The position numbers were made by a program, and so were the translations under genes. DNA of 64,000 bases from Acidovorax sp. NB1 (GTDB lineage Bacteria; Pseudomonadota; Gammaproteobacteria; Burkholderiales; Burkholderiaceae_C), in contig NZ_BJHU01000005.1 of assembly GCF_005405905.1 (NCBI RefSeq), positions 62,001 through 126,000 on the forward strand, read 5' to 3'. The notes beneath the pieces were generated by a model. The model did no database searches. It saw only the letters and a list, made by a program, of their open reading frames with translations, and was not told the DNA's origin. Numbering within the stretch: position 1 is the stretch's first letter; every line of letters starts with the position of its first letter. Of this stretch, positions 8,550 to 26,028 are shown piece by piece.

Positions 8550-9716
8550 ATGGACCCCATCACCATCTTCTTCATTGCCACACTCATGATGCTGGCAAAC
8601 GGTGGGGTTCTTGGGCTGATGCACAAGGACCTGCCTTTGCCCATGCGGCCTGCTGCGGCCAGCTGGCGCATTGCCACGCTGCTGTTTGCCGGGGGCTCCA
8701 TCCTGTTTGCTGCGCAGGGCCTGAACCCGCCGACCTACACGCTGGCCCTGGCCAATGCGCTGGTGATGTTCGGGTTCACCGGTTATCTGCGCGCACTACG
8801 GCAGTTTTATGGTCTCAAGGACAAGCTGTGGGTGATGGTGCCCGCCATTCTGGGGACAGCGGCCGTGTTCTGGCTGACCCTGGGGACGGCTGACGTGGGT
8901 GGGCGCATCCTGACCGTGTCGGTGGTCTGGTCGGTGCTGATGGTGGCCTGCATTGTGGTGCTGGTCTCGCAGGAGCGCCGCGATGGCGCCCGCAGCCGGC
9001 GCGTGATGGCAGGCCTGTTCACGGCAGTGGCCGTGTTTGTGCTGTTCCGTGCGGGTTATTTCATCGCGATAGGGGTGAACCCCGCATTCAGTGTGCTGGG
9101 GGCCGGGGCCTGGATGAACATCGCCACGCCCATGGTGGCGGCCACCTTGCCGGTGATCGGAACCACCGCTTTTCTGCTGATGTGCTCCGAGCGGATCCGC
9201 CGCCAATGGGAGCGCGCCGCCTCCACCGACTACCTGACCGGCCTGCCCAACCGCCGCACGCTGGTGGAGATGGGGCTGCAGCGCTTTGAGCAAGTCCGTG
9301 CCAGTGCAGCATCTGGCGGGTTCGGGCTGGCGATTGTGGACATCGACCACTTCAAGCGCATCAATGACGAGCACGGCCACGAGATGGGCGACGTGGCCCT
9401 CAAGCACGTGGCGGGGCGCCTGCAATCGGCCTGCCGTGGGGCAGAGCTGCCTGCGCGCCAAGGCGGGGAAGAGTTTGTGGTGCTGTTTGACCATGTGCAG
9501 CCGCAGGACGCCCTGGCCGCTGGCGAGCGGTTGCGCAACGCGGTGGCCCAGGCGCCCTTCACGGCGGGCGACCTGGCGCTGCCCTTGACGGTGTCGATTG
9601 GCCTGGCGGTGCTCCGCCCTGAAGACACCCACTTTGACAGCCTGCTGCGCCGCGCTGACGAAGCGCTTTATGCAGCGAAGGCGGCCGGGCGCAACCGGGT
9701 GGAAATCGCTTCCTGA
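8550..9716 (+). CDS. Membrane-bound diguanylate cyclase (GGDEF)
   Basis: 388 residues from the ATG at 8550; a GTG at 8508 is a weaker alternative. Roughly six hydrophobic segments fill residues 1-212, followed by a GGDEF domain. The active site reads GGEEF (305-309) and the helix before it carries the usual TDYLTGLPNRR. The allosteric inhibitory site is RGAE (296-299), five residues before GGEEF, so the canonical RxxD is RxxE. It should make cyclic-di-GMP from two GTP at the inner membrane; the signal sensed by the membrane part is unknown. It faces the GntR gene tail to tail across a hairpin. Confidence 0.88.
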   Translation: MDPITIFFIATLMMLANGGVLGLMHKDLPLPMRPAAASWRIATLLFAGGSILFAAQGLNPPTYTLALANALVMFGFTGYLRALRQFYGLKDKLWVMVPAILGTAAVFWLTLGTADVGGRILTVSVVWSVLMVACIVVLVSQERRDGARSRRVMAGLFTAVAVFVLFRAGYFIAIGVNPAFSVLGAGAWMNIATPMVAATLPVIGTTAFLLMCSERIRRQWERAASTDYLTGLPNRRTLVEMGLQRFEQVRASAASGGFGLAIVDIDHFKRINDEHGHEMGDVALKHVAGRLQSACRGAELPARQGGEEFVVLFDHVQPQDALAAGERLRNAVAQAPFTAGDLALPLTVSIGLAVLRPEDTHFDSLLRRADEALYAAKAAGRNRVEIAS

Positions 9717-9729
9717 AAAGAGCGCGAAA

Positions 9730-9752
9730 GCCGGGCATTGAGGGTGCCCGGC
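9730..9752. terminator. Candidate bidirectional terminator hairpin
   Basis: GCCGGGCA (9730-9737) pairs perfectly with TGCCCGGC (9745-9752) around a 7-nt loop, between two convergent genes. There is no T tract, so termination efficiency is uncertain. Confidence 0.4.
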
Positions 9753-9779
9753 CTGATCCGGATCCCGCGCAGGCGGCAA

Positions 9780-10415
9780 TCAGGTCGCCGCTTCCAGCCC
9801 CTGCGCAAAGTGCGCCTGCATGGCTTTGGCCGTGGCCTTGGCGTCGCGCGCCAGCATGGCGGCCAGGATGGCGCGGTGTTCGCCCAGCGAATCCTCGATG
9901 CGTCCTTGCTTGAACAGCGAGTTGTGGCGGTTGAGCTTCATCACCTTGCGCAGGTCGGCCACCATCTGGCTGCGCCAGCGGTTGTCGGCCATCTCCAGCA
10001 GGTGCATGTGAAAGCGTTCGTTGATGGCAAAGAACTTCTCGCGGTCGGCCACGGCGGCTTCCAGCTCGGCGTGCAGGTCCTGCAGCGTTTTCAACTGGGC
10101 CTCGGTAGCGCGCTCGGCCACCACGCCTGCGGCGTCGCTCTCCAGCAGGCTGAGCAGGTGGTACACGTCGCGCAGGTCTTTTTCGCTCATCTCCGTCACA
10201 TAGGCGCCACGGCGCACCTTCATCGTGACCAGGCCTTCGGCGGCCAGCACCTTGAGCGCCTCACGTAGTGGCGTGCGGCTGATGCCGAATTCTTCGGCAA
10301 TCTTGAGTTCGTCAATCCAGCTGCCGGGCTCCAGCTCGCGGCGGAAGATGCGCTGGCGCAGTTGCTCGGCGACTTCTTCGTACAGGGCGCGGGGCGTTAG
10401 GGTAAGGGCAGACAT
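9780..10415 (-). CDS. GntR family regulator, FCD (FadR) subfamily
   Basis: 211 residues. The N-terminal winged helix-turn-helix includes EEFGISRTPLREALKVLAAEGLV, the most conserved block of GntR proteins. The C-terminal all-helical FCD domain supplies Asp/His metal ligands (for example in ERFHMHLLEMADN and GEHRAIL). It is divergent from the methylmalonyl-CoA mutase operon with 137 bp between the start codons, so it is the likely repressor of the propionate branch; an acyl-CoA or organic acid ligand would fit. That role is inferred from position. Confidence 0.87.
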   Translation of the reverse strand: MSALTLTPRALYEEVAEQLRQRIFRRELEPGSWIDELKIAEEFGISRTPLREALKVLAAEGLVTMKVRRGAYVTEMSEKDLRDVYHLLSLLESDAAGVVAERATEAQLKTLQDLHAELEAAVADREKFFAINERFHMHLLEMADNRWRSQMVADLRKVMKLNRHNSLFKQGRIEDSLGEHRAILAAMLARDAKATAKAMQAHFAQGLEAAT

Positions 10416-10448
10416 GGGCGGATTGTAAGCTGCGAGGAATATTTTGAA

Positions 10449-10461
10449 TCAATAATTATGA
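10449..10461. promoter_or_regulatory. Candidate GntR operator / promoter core
   Basis: A near-palindrome TCAATAATTATGA sits in the AT-rich part of the divergent region between the GntR gene and the mutase gene. Most of the surrounding DNA is GC-rich, so this spot is the natural place for a promoter and operator. No experimental consensus was applied. Confidence 0.3.
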
Positions 10462-10552
10462 ATGATGTAAACTCGCCGCCACATCGGGATCTGCCCGCGC
10501 GCCGTTTGCGCCTGTTCACGCACCCACCGCCATCTTCGGAGAAGCCTTCGCC

Positions 10553-12717
<2,165 letters not shown>

Positions 12718-12721
<4 letters not shown>

Positions 12722-13746
12722 CCCCTGCGGCGCTTTTGGAGGGGGTGGTGCACGGCACGGCGGCAGTGCAACGCCGCGCTATGTCCAAAGCCATCACCCT
12801 GCTCGAATCGACGCGGGTGGACCACCGGGCCCTGGCCGACGAGCTGCTGACCCAGTTGCTCCCGCACACGGGCAAGGCTTTCCGCCTCGGCATCAGCGGC
12901 GTGCCTGGTGTCGGTAAGTCCACCTTCATCGAGGCGCTGGGCCTGTACCTCATCGGCCAAGGCCACCGCGTGGCCGTGCTCACCATTGACCCCTCCAGCA
13001 CCGTCTCGGGCGGCTCCATCCTGGGCGACAAGACGCGCATGGAGCACCTCTCAGTGCACGAAAAGGCCTACATCCGCCCCAGCCCCAGCAGCGGCACGCT
13101 GGGCGGAGTCGCAGAGAAGACGCGCGAGGCCATGCTGGTTTGCGAGGCCGCAGGCTACGACGTGGTCATCGTCGAGACCGTGGGCGTGGGCCAGAGCGAG
13201 ATTGCGGTGGCAGGCATGACGGACATGTTTGTGCTCATGCAGTTGCCCAACGCGGGCGACGACCTGCAGGCCATCAAAAAGGGCGTGATGGAGATTGCCG
13301 ATCTGGTGGTCATCAACAAAGCCGACATTGATAAGAACGCTGCCACGCGCGCCGAGGCGCAAATTACGTCGAGCCTGCGCCTCTTGAGCCAGCACGGCAA
13401 CCCCGAGAACGCGCACCACAACGAAGCCCTGTGGCACCCCAAAGTCGTGCAAATCAGCGCGCTGCTGGGGCAGGGCGTGGACAGCTTCTGGGCCGCCGTC
13501 ACGCAGTTCCGCCAACTGCAAACCGCCAACGGCCGCCTGGCCACGCGGCGTGAGAAGCAGGAGCTGGCCTGGATGTGGGAGCGCATCGACGCGGGCCTCA
13601 AGCTCGCGTTTCGCCAGCACCCGCAGGTCAAAGAGCTGCTGCCCCAGATGCAGGCCGATGTGGCCGCCGGGCGCATTGCGGCATCGACTGCAGCACGAAA
13701 TCTGCTGCTAGCGCACACCCATCCAGCGCAAGCAGCTATCAAATAA
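12718..13746 (+). CDS. meaB: Methylmalonyl-CoA mutase-associated GTPase MeaB
   Basis: 342 residues of the ArgK/MeaB G3E GTPase family. Walker A is GVPGVGKST (about residues 61-69), switch residues follow in [18 protein letters not shown], and the guanine-specificity NKAD is in VVINKADID. It protects and repairs the cobalamin cofactor of the mutase encoded just upstream. The GTG start overlaps the mutase stop. The last ~15 codons and the stop codon lie inside copy B of the dispersed repeat, so the extreme C-terminus was probably replaced or extended by that repeat. Confidence 0.93.
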
Positions 13747-13750
13747 ATAG
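13699..13750 (+). repeat. Dispersed palindromic repeat, copy B (overlaps meaB 3' end)
   Basis: CTAGCGC, a short spacer, GCGC and then AGCAGCTATCAAA followed by TAA. The repeat encodes the MeaB C-terminal residues and provides its stop codon. Confidence 0.65.
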
Positions 13751-13783
13751 TAGACAAGCAACTGATTTCACCAAAGGACGACC

Positions 13784-15316
<1,533 letters not shown>

Positions 15317-15334
15317 CCACTGAGCGAAAGCGCT

Positions 15335-15787
15335 ATGACCTTCGTGTTGCCAGTGCCGCGCGCATTCTTTGTGTCCAAGGTGGATGCCTGGATCTCTGGC
15401 ATTGCCGTGGCTGCGGGTTTCACGTGCTTGAGCATTGCGGCCCCGATGGTGCTGTTCTCCACGTCCAGCGCTGAGAGGGCCGTGCTGGCCGGCGTCGTCC
15501 TGGTGACGCTGGTGCTACCGATCTGGTTGCTGCTGGACACGAACTACACCGTGACGGGGGAGGAGCTGCGCATCCGCAGCGGCCCGTTTCGCTGGAGTAT
15601 CGCCTTGAGTGAGGTGCGGGCGGTGTCGCCGTCTCGCAGCTGGCTGTCGTCGCCTGCGCTGTCGCTGGACCGTATTCTGGTGCAGTACGGCGTTGCCCGC
15701 AGTGTGCTCGTGTCCCCGCGTGAGAAACAACGGTTTGTGGACTGCCTGCGCGAACGCTGCCCAGCAGCCCACATCACTGGTTTTTGA
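15335..15787 (+). CDS. Small membrane protein with bacterial PH-like domain
   Basis: 150 residues. Two adjacent transmembrane segments (about 20-42 and 50-65) are followed by a soluble domain with beta-strand pattern (YTVTGEELRIRSGPFRWSIALSEVRAV) characteristic of the small bacterial PH-like proteins (DUF304/YdbS-like). It sits 18 bp after pccB and 22 bp before pccA. A role in the carboxylase pathway is unknown; conserved placement in related genomes, as I recall it, suggests more than accident. Confidence 0.75.
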   Translation: MTFVLPVPRAFFVSKVDAWISGIAVAAGFTCLSIAAPMVLFSTSSAERAVLAGVVLVTLVLPIWLLLDTNYTVTGEELRIRSGPFRWSIALSEVRAVSPSRSWLSSPALSLDRILVQYGVARSVLVSPREKQRFVDCLRERCPAAHITGF

Positions 15788-15809
15788 ATTCCGTTTCGAG
15801 GAACTTGTT

Positions 15810-17858
15810 ATGTTCACCAAAATCCTGATCGCCAACCGTGGCGAAATCGCCTGCCGAGTGATTGCAACGGCCAAGAAAATGGGCATCGCCACCGTCGCCG
15901 TCTACTCCGACGCCGACAAGGAAGCCCGCCACGTCAAGCTGGCCGACGAGGCCGTGCACATTGGCGCTGCGCCCAGCCGCGAGTCGTACCTGCTGGCCGA
16001 CAAGATCATTGCCGCCTGCAAGCAGACCGGCGCACAGGCCGTGCACCCCGGCTACGGCTTCTTGAGCGAAAACGAAGCCTTTGCCAAGCGTTGCGAAGAC
16101 GAAGGCATTGCCTTCATCGGCCCCAAGGCGCACTCGATTGCGGCCATGGGCGACAAGATTGCGTCCAAGAAGCTGGCCAACGAGGCCAAGGTCAACACCA
16201 TCCCGGGCTACAACGACGCGATCAGCGGCCCCGAGCAGGCGGTGGAGATTGCCAAGAGCATTGGCTACCCCGTGATGATCAAGGCCTCGGCCGGTGGCGG
16301 CGGCAAGGGCTTGCGTGTGGCGTTCAACGACAAGGAAGCGTTTGAAGGCTTCACCAGTTGCCAGAACGAAGCCCGCAACAGCTTTGGCGACGACCGCATC
16401 TTCATCGAGAAGTTTGTGCAGGAGCCGCGCCACATCGAGATCCAGGTGCTGGGCGACAGCCACGGCAACGTGATCTATCTGAACGAGCGCGAATGTTCCA
16501 TCCAGCGCCGTCACCAGAAGGTGATCGAAGAGGCGCCGTCGCCTTTCATCAGCGACGCCACCCGCAAGGCCATGGGCGAGCAGGCGGTGCAACTGGCCAA
16601 GGCGGTGAAGTACCAGAGCGCGGGCACGGTGGAGTTCGTGGTCGGCAAGGACCAAGACTTCTACTTCCTCGAAATGAACACCCGCCTGCAGGTGGAGCAC
16701 CCGGTGACGGAATGCATCACTGGCCTGGACCTGGTGGAGCTGATGATCCGCGTGGCCGCAGGCGAAAAGCTGCCTTTGACGCAAGCCGATGTGAAGCGCG
16801 ACGGCTGGGCCATTGAGTGCCGCATCAACGCCGAAGACCCGTTCCGCAACTTCCTGCCTTCCACCGGCCGCCTGGTGCGCTTTCAGCCGCCGGAAGAGTC
16901 CATGTTCCAGTCCGACACCAGCAAGAAGCTGGGCGTGCGGGTGGACACGGGCGTGTACGAAGGCGGCGAGATCCCCATGTACTACGACTCGATGATCGCC
17001 AAGCTCATCGTGCACGGCACCGACCGCAACGACGCGATTGCCAAGATGCGCGCGGCGCTCAACGGCTTTGTGATTCGTGGCATCAGCAGCAACATCCCGT
17101 TCCAGGCCGCGCTGCTGGCGCACCCCAAGTTCGTGACGGGCGACTTCAACACCGGTTTCATCGCCGAGAACTACGGCAAGGGCTTCCACGCCGAGGATGT
17201 GCCCCACAGCGACCCGATGTTCCTGGTGGCGCTGGCTGCGTTCATGCACCGCCGCTACCGCGCGCGTGCCTCGGGCATCAGCGGCCAGCTGGCCGGGCAT
17301 GAGGTGAAGGTGGGCGAGGAGTTTGTGGTGGTCACGCTGGGCGCCGAAGGGCAGAACCAGCACCACGCGGTGACGGTGTCTGACTTTGAAGACAAATCGG
17401 GCTCCAGCGCCATCCAGGTGGGCGGCAACAGCTATCAGATCAGTAGCAATGCCACGCTGGGCCAGATCCGTGTGCAGGGCGCGTGCAACGGCCAGGGCTT
17501 CACCGCGCAGGTGGAGCGGGGCGTGGGCAAAAACCCGCTGGCGCTGCGCATTGCGCACAACGGCACGCAGATCGACACGCTGGTGCTGTCGCCGCTGGGC
17601 GCCAAGCTGCACAAGCTCATGCCCTTCAAGGCGCCGCCAGACTTGTCCAAGTTCCTGCTCTCGCCCATGCCCGGTTTGCTGGTCGATGTGGCGGTGCAGC
17701 CCGGCCAGAAGGTGCAGGCGGGCGAAAAGCTGGCGGTGATCGAAGCCATGAAGATGGAGAACATCCTCTTCGCCGCGCAGGACGGCGTGGTGGGCAAGAT
17801 CACAGCGGGCAAGGGCGAGTCGCTGGCGGTGGACCAGATCATTCTGGAATTCCAGTGA
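15810..17858 (+). CDS. pccA: Propionyl-CoA carboxylase alpha subunit (biotin carboxylase + BCCP)
   Basis: 682 residues. The N-terminal biotin carboxylase domain starts MFTKILIANRGEIACRV and has the ATP-grasp glycine-rich loop ASAGGGGKGLRV. The C-terminal biotinyl domain has EAMKMEN with the biotin-accepting Lys at about residue 648, 35 residues from the end, the usual spacing. It carboxylates biotin with bicarbonate and ATP. The start is fixed by GAGGAAC about eight bases before the ATG at 15810; the frame is open further upstream but overlaps the PH-domain gene. Confidence 0.95.
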   Translation: MFTKILIANRGEIACRVIATAKKMGIATVAVYSDADKEARHVKLADEAVHIGAAPSRESYLLADKIIAACKQTGAQAVHPGYGFLSENEAFAKRCEDEGIAFIGPKAHSIAAMGDKIASKKLANEAKVNTIPGYNDAISGPEQAVEIAKSIGYPVMIKASAGGGGKGLRVAFNDKEAFEGFTSCQNEARNSFGDDRIFIEKFVQEPRHIEIQVLGDSHGNVIYLNERECSIQRRHQKVIEEAPSPFISDATRKAMGEQAVQLAKAVKYQSAGTVEFVVGKDQDFYFLEMNTRLQVEHPVTECITGLDLVELMIRVAAGEKLPLTQADVKRDGWAIECRINAEDPFRNFLPSTGRLVRFQPPEESMFQSDTSKKLGVRVDTGVYEGGEIPMYYDSMIAKLIVHGTDRNDAIAKMRAALNGFVIRGISSNIPFQAALLAHPKFVTGDFNTGFIAENYGKGFHAEDVPHSDPMFLVALAAFMHRRYRARASGISGQLAGHEVKVGEEFVVVTLGAEGQNQHHAVTVSDFEDKSGSSAIQVGGNSYQISSNATLGQIRVQGACNGQGFTAQVERGVGKNPLALRIAHNGTQIDTLVLSPLGAKLHKLMPFKAPPDLSKFLLSPMPGLLVDVAVQPGQKVQAGEKLAVIEAMKMENILFAAQDGVVGKITAGKGESLAVDQIILEFQ

Positions 17859-17891
17859 CCGGCCCTGCGGTCCCGTAACCCATCCATCCCC

Positions 17892-17914
17892 AGGGGCCTT
17901 GCGCCCCTTTTTTT
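17892..17914 (+). terminator. Rho-independent terminator after pccA
   Basis: AGGGGC (17892-17897) pairs with GCCCCT (17903-17908) around a 5-nt loop and is followed by a run of seven T. It should end the mutase-carboxylase transcript. Confidence 0.8.
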
Positions 17915-17924
17915 GAATTTTTTT

Positions 17925-17974
17925 GGCCGTTTCCGCGCATCCATTAAGCGCTGGCAGCTATCAAATCAGGAGTA
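17925..17974 (+). repeat. Dispersed palindromic repeat, copy C (supplies an RBS)
   Basis: GGCCG, CGCG, AAGCGCTGG, then CAGCTATCAAATCAGGAGT. The terminal AGGAG lies four bases before the ATG at 17978 and is the only visible ribosome-binding site for the next gene. Confidence 0.65.
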
Positions 17975-17977
17975 ATC

Positions 17978-18448
17978 ATGACCAACCCCCAACGTCCCTT
18001 CAAGGTCCTGGGCATCCAGCAGGTCGCTATCGGCGGCACCGACAAGCAGCGCATGAAGACCCTGTGGGTGGACATGCTGGGCCTGCAGCAGACCGGCACC
18101 TTCCAGAGCGAACGCGAGAACGTGGATGAAGACATCCTGGCCATGGGCCAGGGCGCGTTCAAGGTCGAGGTGGACATCATGCAGCCGCTGGACATCGACA
18201 AGAAACCTGCCGTGCACACCACACCGCTCAACCACATCGGCCTGTGGATCGATGACCTGCCCAAGGCGGTGGAATGGCTCACAGCCCAGGGCGTGCGGTT
18301 TGCGCCCGGCGGCATTCGCAAGGGTGCGGCGGGTTACGACATCACCTTTTTGCACCCCAAGAGCAGCGACGAGTTTCCGATTGCGGGCGAGGGCGTGCTG
18401 ATTGAGCTGGTGCAGGCCCCGGCGGATGTGATTGCGGCGCTGGGCTGA
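17978..18448 (+). CDS. VOC-fold protein, probable methylmalonyl-CoA epimerase
   Basis: 156 residues in two glyoxalase-type beta-alpha-beta-beta-beta modules. Likely metal ligands are His in LNHIGLW and Glu in VLIELVQ, with Gln in the first strand (GIQQVAI) where methylmalonyl-CoA epimerases normally have His. PccA/PccB make the (S) epimer and the mutase needs (R), so an epimerase is required, and this is the only candidate in the cluster. A lactoylglutathione lyase-like activity is the main alternative. It lies after the pccA terminator and has its own start, so its expression may be partly separate. Confidence 0.65.
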   Translation: MTNPQRPFKVLGIQQVAIGGTDKQRMKTLWVDMLGLQQTGTFQSERENVDEDILAMGQGAFKVEVDIMQPLDIDKKPAVHTTPLNHIGLWIDDLPKAVEWLTAQGVRFAPGGIRKGAAGYDITFLHPKSSDEFPIAGEGVLIELVQAPADVIAALG

Positions 18449-18881
18449 GCGTTTTGCCTGGTTTTGGCCCTCCAACGAGCGCCAAGCCTGCGGCAACGTC
18501 GCTCATCTTCAGCCCGGGGCGAGCGCTGTTGCGCCACAGATAACTGCAGATGGCGGCCTGTTGCCTGCAGGTGGGGAAGGGGCATTGAGCGGTGCTGGTC
18601 AATGGCCGCCAAATGTGTGGAAAACGCTGTCTTCAGCGCTCAAAAACATCGGTATTTGCCAGCTGTTGTGCCCGGCTTTTTGTTGGCACTTTTTGTGACC
18701 CTGCAGCGTGCGTTTGTGCCGTTTTCTCCTCCAGAATCCGCCCCAGCCGCTGCGCACCCAGCCCCAACCCCATGAACCGGGCGGTGCGTGCCGAAGGATC
18801 GATGACCGAGTAAGCAACCCTGGCCCCAGGCTGGCAACCCGCCGCCACAGGGCCAACGCCTTGATTAAAGGAACCCACCCG
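18449..18881. other. Gene-free stretch before bioB
   Basis: 433 bp with no convincing coding sequence; the frames that are open are Arg/Ser/Cys-rich in both directions. It presumably carries the bioB promoter. I could not identify a specific operator. Confidence 0.5.
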
Positions 18882-19946
18882 ATGTCCGCCACCCTGGCTC
18901 CTACCGCTGCCCCCGCAGTGCAGTCCGCACAACCGATTCAGTTGCACCGCCGCACCCCAGCCCCCATGGCCCCAGGCCTCTGGTCGGTCGAGGCCATCCA
19001 GGCTCTGCTGGATAAGCCCTTGATGGACCTGCTGTTTGAGGCGCAAACCGTGCACCGCCAGCACTGGCCCGCAGGTGACATCGAACTGGCGACGTTGCTG
19101 TCGGTCAAGACCGGTGGCTGCCCCGAGAACTGTGGCTACTGCCCGCAGGCGGCCGAGTTCGACACGGGCGTGAAAGCCGAAAAACTCATGGAAGTGGAGG
19201 AGGTGGTGCGCGCCGCCCAGGCTGCCAAGGACGCTGGTGCCACGCGCTTTTGCATGGGTGCGGCCTGGCGTGCGCCCAAGGACCGCGACATTGAGAAAGT
19301 GAGCGCCCTGATTGGCGCCGTGAAGGGCCTGGGCCTGCAGACCTGCGCCACGCTGGGCATGCTCGAATCGCACCAGGCGCAGGCGCTCAAGGATGCGGGT
19401 CTGGACTACTACAACCACAACCTGGACACCGCCCCCGAGTACTACACCGACGTGGTGAGCACCCGCGCTTACCAGGACCGGCTGGACACGCTGCAGAACG
19501 TGCGCAACGCGGGCATCAGCGTGTGCTGCGGCGGCATTGTGGGCATGGGCGAGGCGCCGGTGCACCGCGCAGGCCTGATTGAACAACTGGCCAACCTGCA
19601 GCCGTACCCCGAGTCCGTGCCCATCAACAGCCTGGTCCGCGTGCCCGGCACGCCGCTGGCCGACAGCGACCCTATTGACCCGTTCGACTTTGTACGCATG
19701 ATCGCCGTGGCCCGCATCACCATGCCCAAGGCGCGCGTGCGCCTGTCGGCAGGCCGCCAGCAAATGGGGGAAGCAGTGCAGGCGCTGTGCTTCATGGCCG
19801 GGGCCAATTCCATCTTTTACGGCGACAAGCTGCTGGTGACGGGCAACCCCGATGTGGATGCCGACGTGCAGCTGCTGGCCAAGCTGGGCCTGAACGGCCA
19901 CCGCACGACCACGACCGAGGCCGAGCACGCCCACCACCACGCCTGA
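18882..19946 (+). CDS. bioB: Biotin synthase
   Basis: 354 residues. The radical-SAM cluster motif is CPENCGYC (CxxxCxxC), followed by the YYNHNLDT and [2Fe-2S] cluster residues typical of BioB. It inserts sulfur into dethiobiotin. The start at 18882 is set by TTAAAGGAA about ten bases upstream; an upstream extension of the frame is proline-rich and not conserved in character. Other bio genes are not in the window. Its place beside the biotin-dependent propionyl-CoA carboxylase genes is sensible but may be coincidental. Confidence 0.95.
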   Translation: MSATLAPTAAPAVQSAQPIQLHRRTPAPMAPGLWSVEAIQALLDKPLMDLLFEAQTVHRQHWPAGDIELATLLSVKTGGCPENCGYCPQAAEFDTGVKAEKLMEVEEVVRAAQAAKDAGATRFCMGAAWRAPKDRDIEKVSALIGAVKGLGLQTCATLGMLESHQAQALKDAGLDYYNHNLDTAPEYYTDVVSTRAYQDRLDTLQNVRNAGISVCCGGIVGMGEAPVHRAGLIEQLANLQPYPESVPINSLVRVPGTPLADSDPIDPFDFVRMIAVARITMPKARVRLSAGRQQMGEAVQALCFMAGANSIFYGDKLLVTGNPDVDADVQLLAKLGLNGHRTTTTEAEHAHHHA

Positions 19947-20026
19947 GGCTCGGCGCGCCGCACCGGGATGGCGCTGAATGGCGCGCCCGGTGAGCGGTCG
20001 GAGGAGGGGGCTTGTGCGCCGCGCCG

Positions 20027-20944
<918 letters not shown>

Positions 20945-20963
20945 GCGGCGTTTCTAGGCTTGC

Positions 20964-22125
20964 TCAGAGTTCGATGCGCTCGGCGGGCACGTCGGCGGCC
21001 AGGCGGTCGATCTGCGCCAGCATGGCCGGTTCGCCATCGGCAAAACGCTGGGCAATGCGCCGGAACTCTTCAGACAGCACGAGGAAGGCGTCCACCATGT
21101 CGGGGTCGAAATGGCTGGCCCGGCCGTCGCGGATGATCTCCACGGCGGCTTCGTGCGTGAACGCGGCCTTGTACACGCGCTCGGAGATCAGCGCGTCGTA
21201 CACGTCGGCCACGGCCATGAGGCGTGCCGACAGCGGGATGTTGTTGCCCATCAGGCCTTCGGGGTAGCCCGAGCCGTCCCACTTTTCCTGGTGGCTATAG
21301 GTGATCTCCTTGGCGTAGCGGAAGAACGGGTTGTCTTGTGTGGTGTCGCTCTCGGCGGCCACGATGGCATCGCGACCCAGCGTGGTGTGGGTCTTCATGA
21401 TTTCGAACTCTTCGGGCGTGAGCTTGCCGGGCTTGAGCAGGATGCGGTCCGGAATGCCCACCTTGCCGATGTCGTGCAGCGGGGCGGACTTGAAGATGGT
21501 CTCGATGTTGGTGTCGGTCAGCTCTTCCTTGAAGCGCGGGTGGTTCTGCAGGTGGCGGGCCAGCGTTTCCACATAGTGTTGCGTGCGCCGGATGTGGTTG
21601 CCGGTTTCGTTGTCGCGCGTTTCGGCCAGTGAGGCCATGGCACGGATGGTGGCATCCTGCAGTTCGGCCAGCGCGCGGGTGCGGCTGGCCACCTCTTCTT
21701 CGAGCACATGGTTGTGGTGGGCCAGATAGTCGCGGGCGCGCTTGAGCTGCAGGTGGTTGCGCACCCGGGCCATCACGATGGCGGGGTTGATGGGCTTGGT
21801 GATGTAGTCCACCGCGCCCAGCTCCAGGCCGATGCTTTCGTCGTCCGCCGCACTCATGGCGGTGAGAAAGATCACCGGGATGTCTTCGGTGTCGGGGTTG
21901 AACTGCAGGCGGCGCAGCACCTCGTAGCCGTCCATGTCCGGCATCATGATGTCCAGCAGGATCAGGTCGGGCTTGCTCTCGCCCGCCACGATCTGCAGCG
22001 CGCGTTCACCGTTGGGCGCGAGCTTGACCTTGTAATCCGTGCGCAGCAGGTCGCTCATCAGCGAAAGGTTGTCGGGGGTGTCATCCACCACCAGCACCGT
22101 GCATTTGCCGCTCAGCTCTATCGGG

Positions 22126-22133
<8 letters not shown>
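20964..22133 (-). CDS. RpfG-like response regulator with HD-GYP domain
   Basis: 389 residues. A REC domain (VVDD near 15-18, phospho-Asp 61 in LLDIMMP, Lys in TKPIN) is joined by a coiled coil to an HD-GYP domain with HDIGK (about 220-224), [12 protein letters not shown] and intact GYP. It should hydrolyse cyclic-di-GMP when phosphorylated. The start at 22133 overlaps the 3' end of the hybrid kinase gene by eight bases, which implies translational coupling and a shared phosphorelay. RpfG of Xanthomonas is the closest named relative in layout. Confidence 0.92.
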
Positions 22134-25185
<3,052 letters not shown>

Positions 25186-25223
25186 GCGTGGTGGGTGCCT
25201 GCGGGGCCGGGACGTGCAGCGGG

Positions 25224-25754
25224 CTACCGGATGCGCAAGGCGTTGAGCTGCCAGGCCGCCCGGTTGTAGTACAGCTCGCTGCGCAGCTCGGCCTTGGCAT
25301 CGAAGGGATAGACGATGAACAGCGGGCCTTTTTCACGCACGGGCATGGGCCGGTTGTTCATCAGGCGGGCCACGATCACATCGTGGCGGGTGGCGTCTTC
25401 GAGGGGGATCTCGGTCTTGTAGTCGTTCAGAGCCACAGCCGTGATCTTGCTGCCCTTGGCGCCCACGGCGGCGAGCACGTCGCGCAGCAGGGGGCCGGTG
25501 AAGGTGACTGCGCTGGGGTACCAGGGGGTCTGGGTGGAGAAGCTGTGCTGGGGCAGCTTTTCCAGCATCTTCATGTCGAACTGCGCCTGCTGTCCCTGGT
25601 TGGTGTGTGTGATGGCGCCTTCGATGGTCAGCACCACCGGGCCGGTGGCTTTGTCCAGGGCCTGTGCGGCTGTTCCACACAGCGCTGATGCGCCAAGGGC
25701 AATGCCCATGAACCAGGCAGCGCTGCGGTGTGTCTGCAAAAGACGTGCATACAT
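25224..25754 (-). CDS. Periplasmic protein with molybdopterin-oxidoreductase-type fold
   Basis: 176 residues with a signal peptide (positively charged start, hydrophobic core [11 protein letters not shown], cleavage near AQA-LD). The mature part resembles the short single-domain proteins related to the sulfite-oxidase/YedY molybdopterin fold ([29 protein letters not shown]). The mature part has no Cys, so the cofactor-ligating Cys of YedY-type enzymes is absent and it more likely binds a ligand than catalyses. It begins the leftward operon and ends 38 bp before the hybrid kinase, so it may be a soluble sensor for that kinase. The role is inferred from context. Confidence 0.72.
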   Translation of the reverse strand: MYARLLQTHRSAAWFMGIALGASALCGTAAQALDKATGPVVLTIEGAITHTNQGQQAQFDMKMLEKLPQHSFSTQTPWYPSAVTFTGPLLRDVLAAVGAKGSKITAVALNDYKTEIPLEDATRHDVIVARLMNNRPMPVREKGPLFIVYPFDAKAELRSELYYNRAAWQLNALRIR

Positions 25755-26028
25755 GACGATCCCCCCATTTTTTGCAACAGTCTCATGGATAGACGCACAA
25801 AATGTAAACCGATTTATAACAGCCGGTCGCTGTTTCGGTGTGGGCGGTGTGTCGCACGCGTACTACGTCGCGGCGCGGTCTGATCCTGCGCAAAGATCGG
25901 CAATGAGCCTGTGGCTGCACGGTACTGGAAGACGGTGTGTTGTGCCAGATTTATTTGCCCGCTGGCGAGGGCGCAGCGCGCCTTGTGCTGCCCGGCAAGG
26001 CAAGTGCCCAGCCTGGGAGGGCAGGGGA

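Noticed and set aside
18464..18775. 103-codon ORF before bioB
   Set aside because: Composition (Arg/Cys/Ser/Pro) is that of non-coding high-GC DNA and there is no ribosome-binding site.
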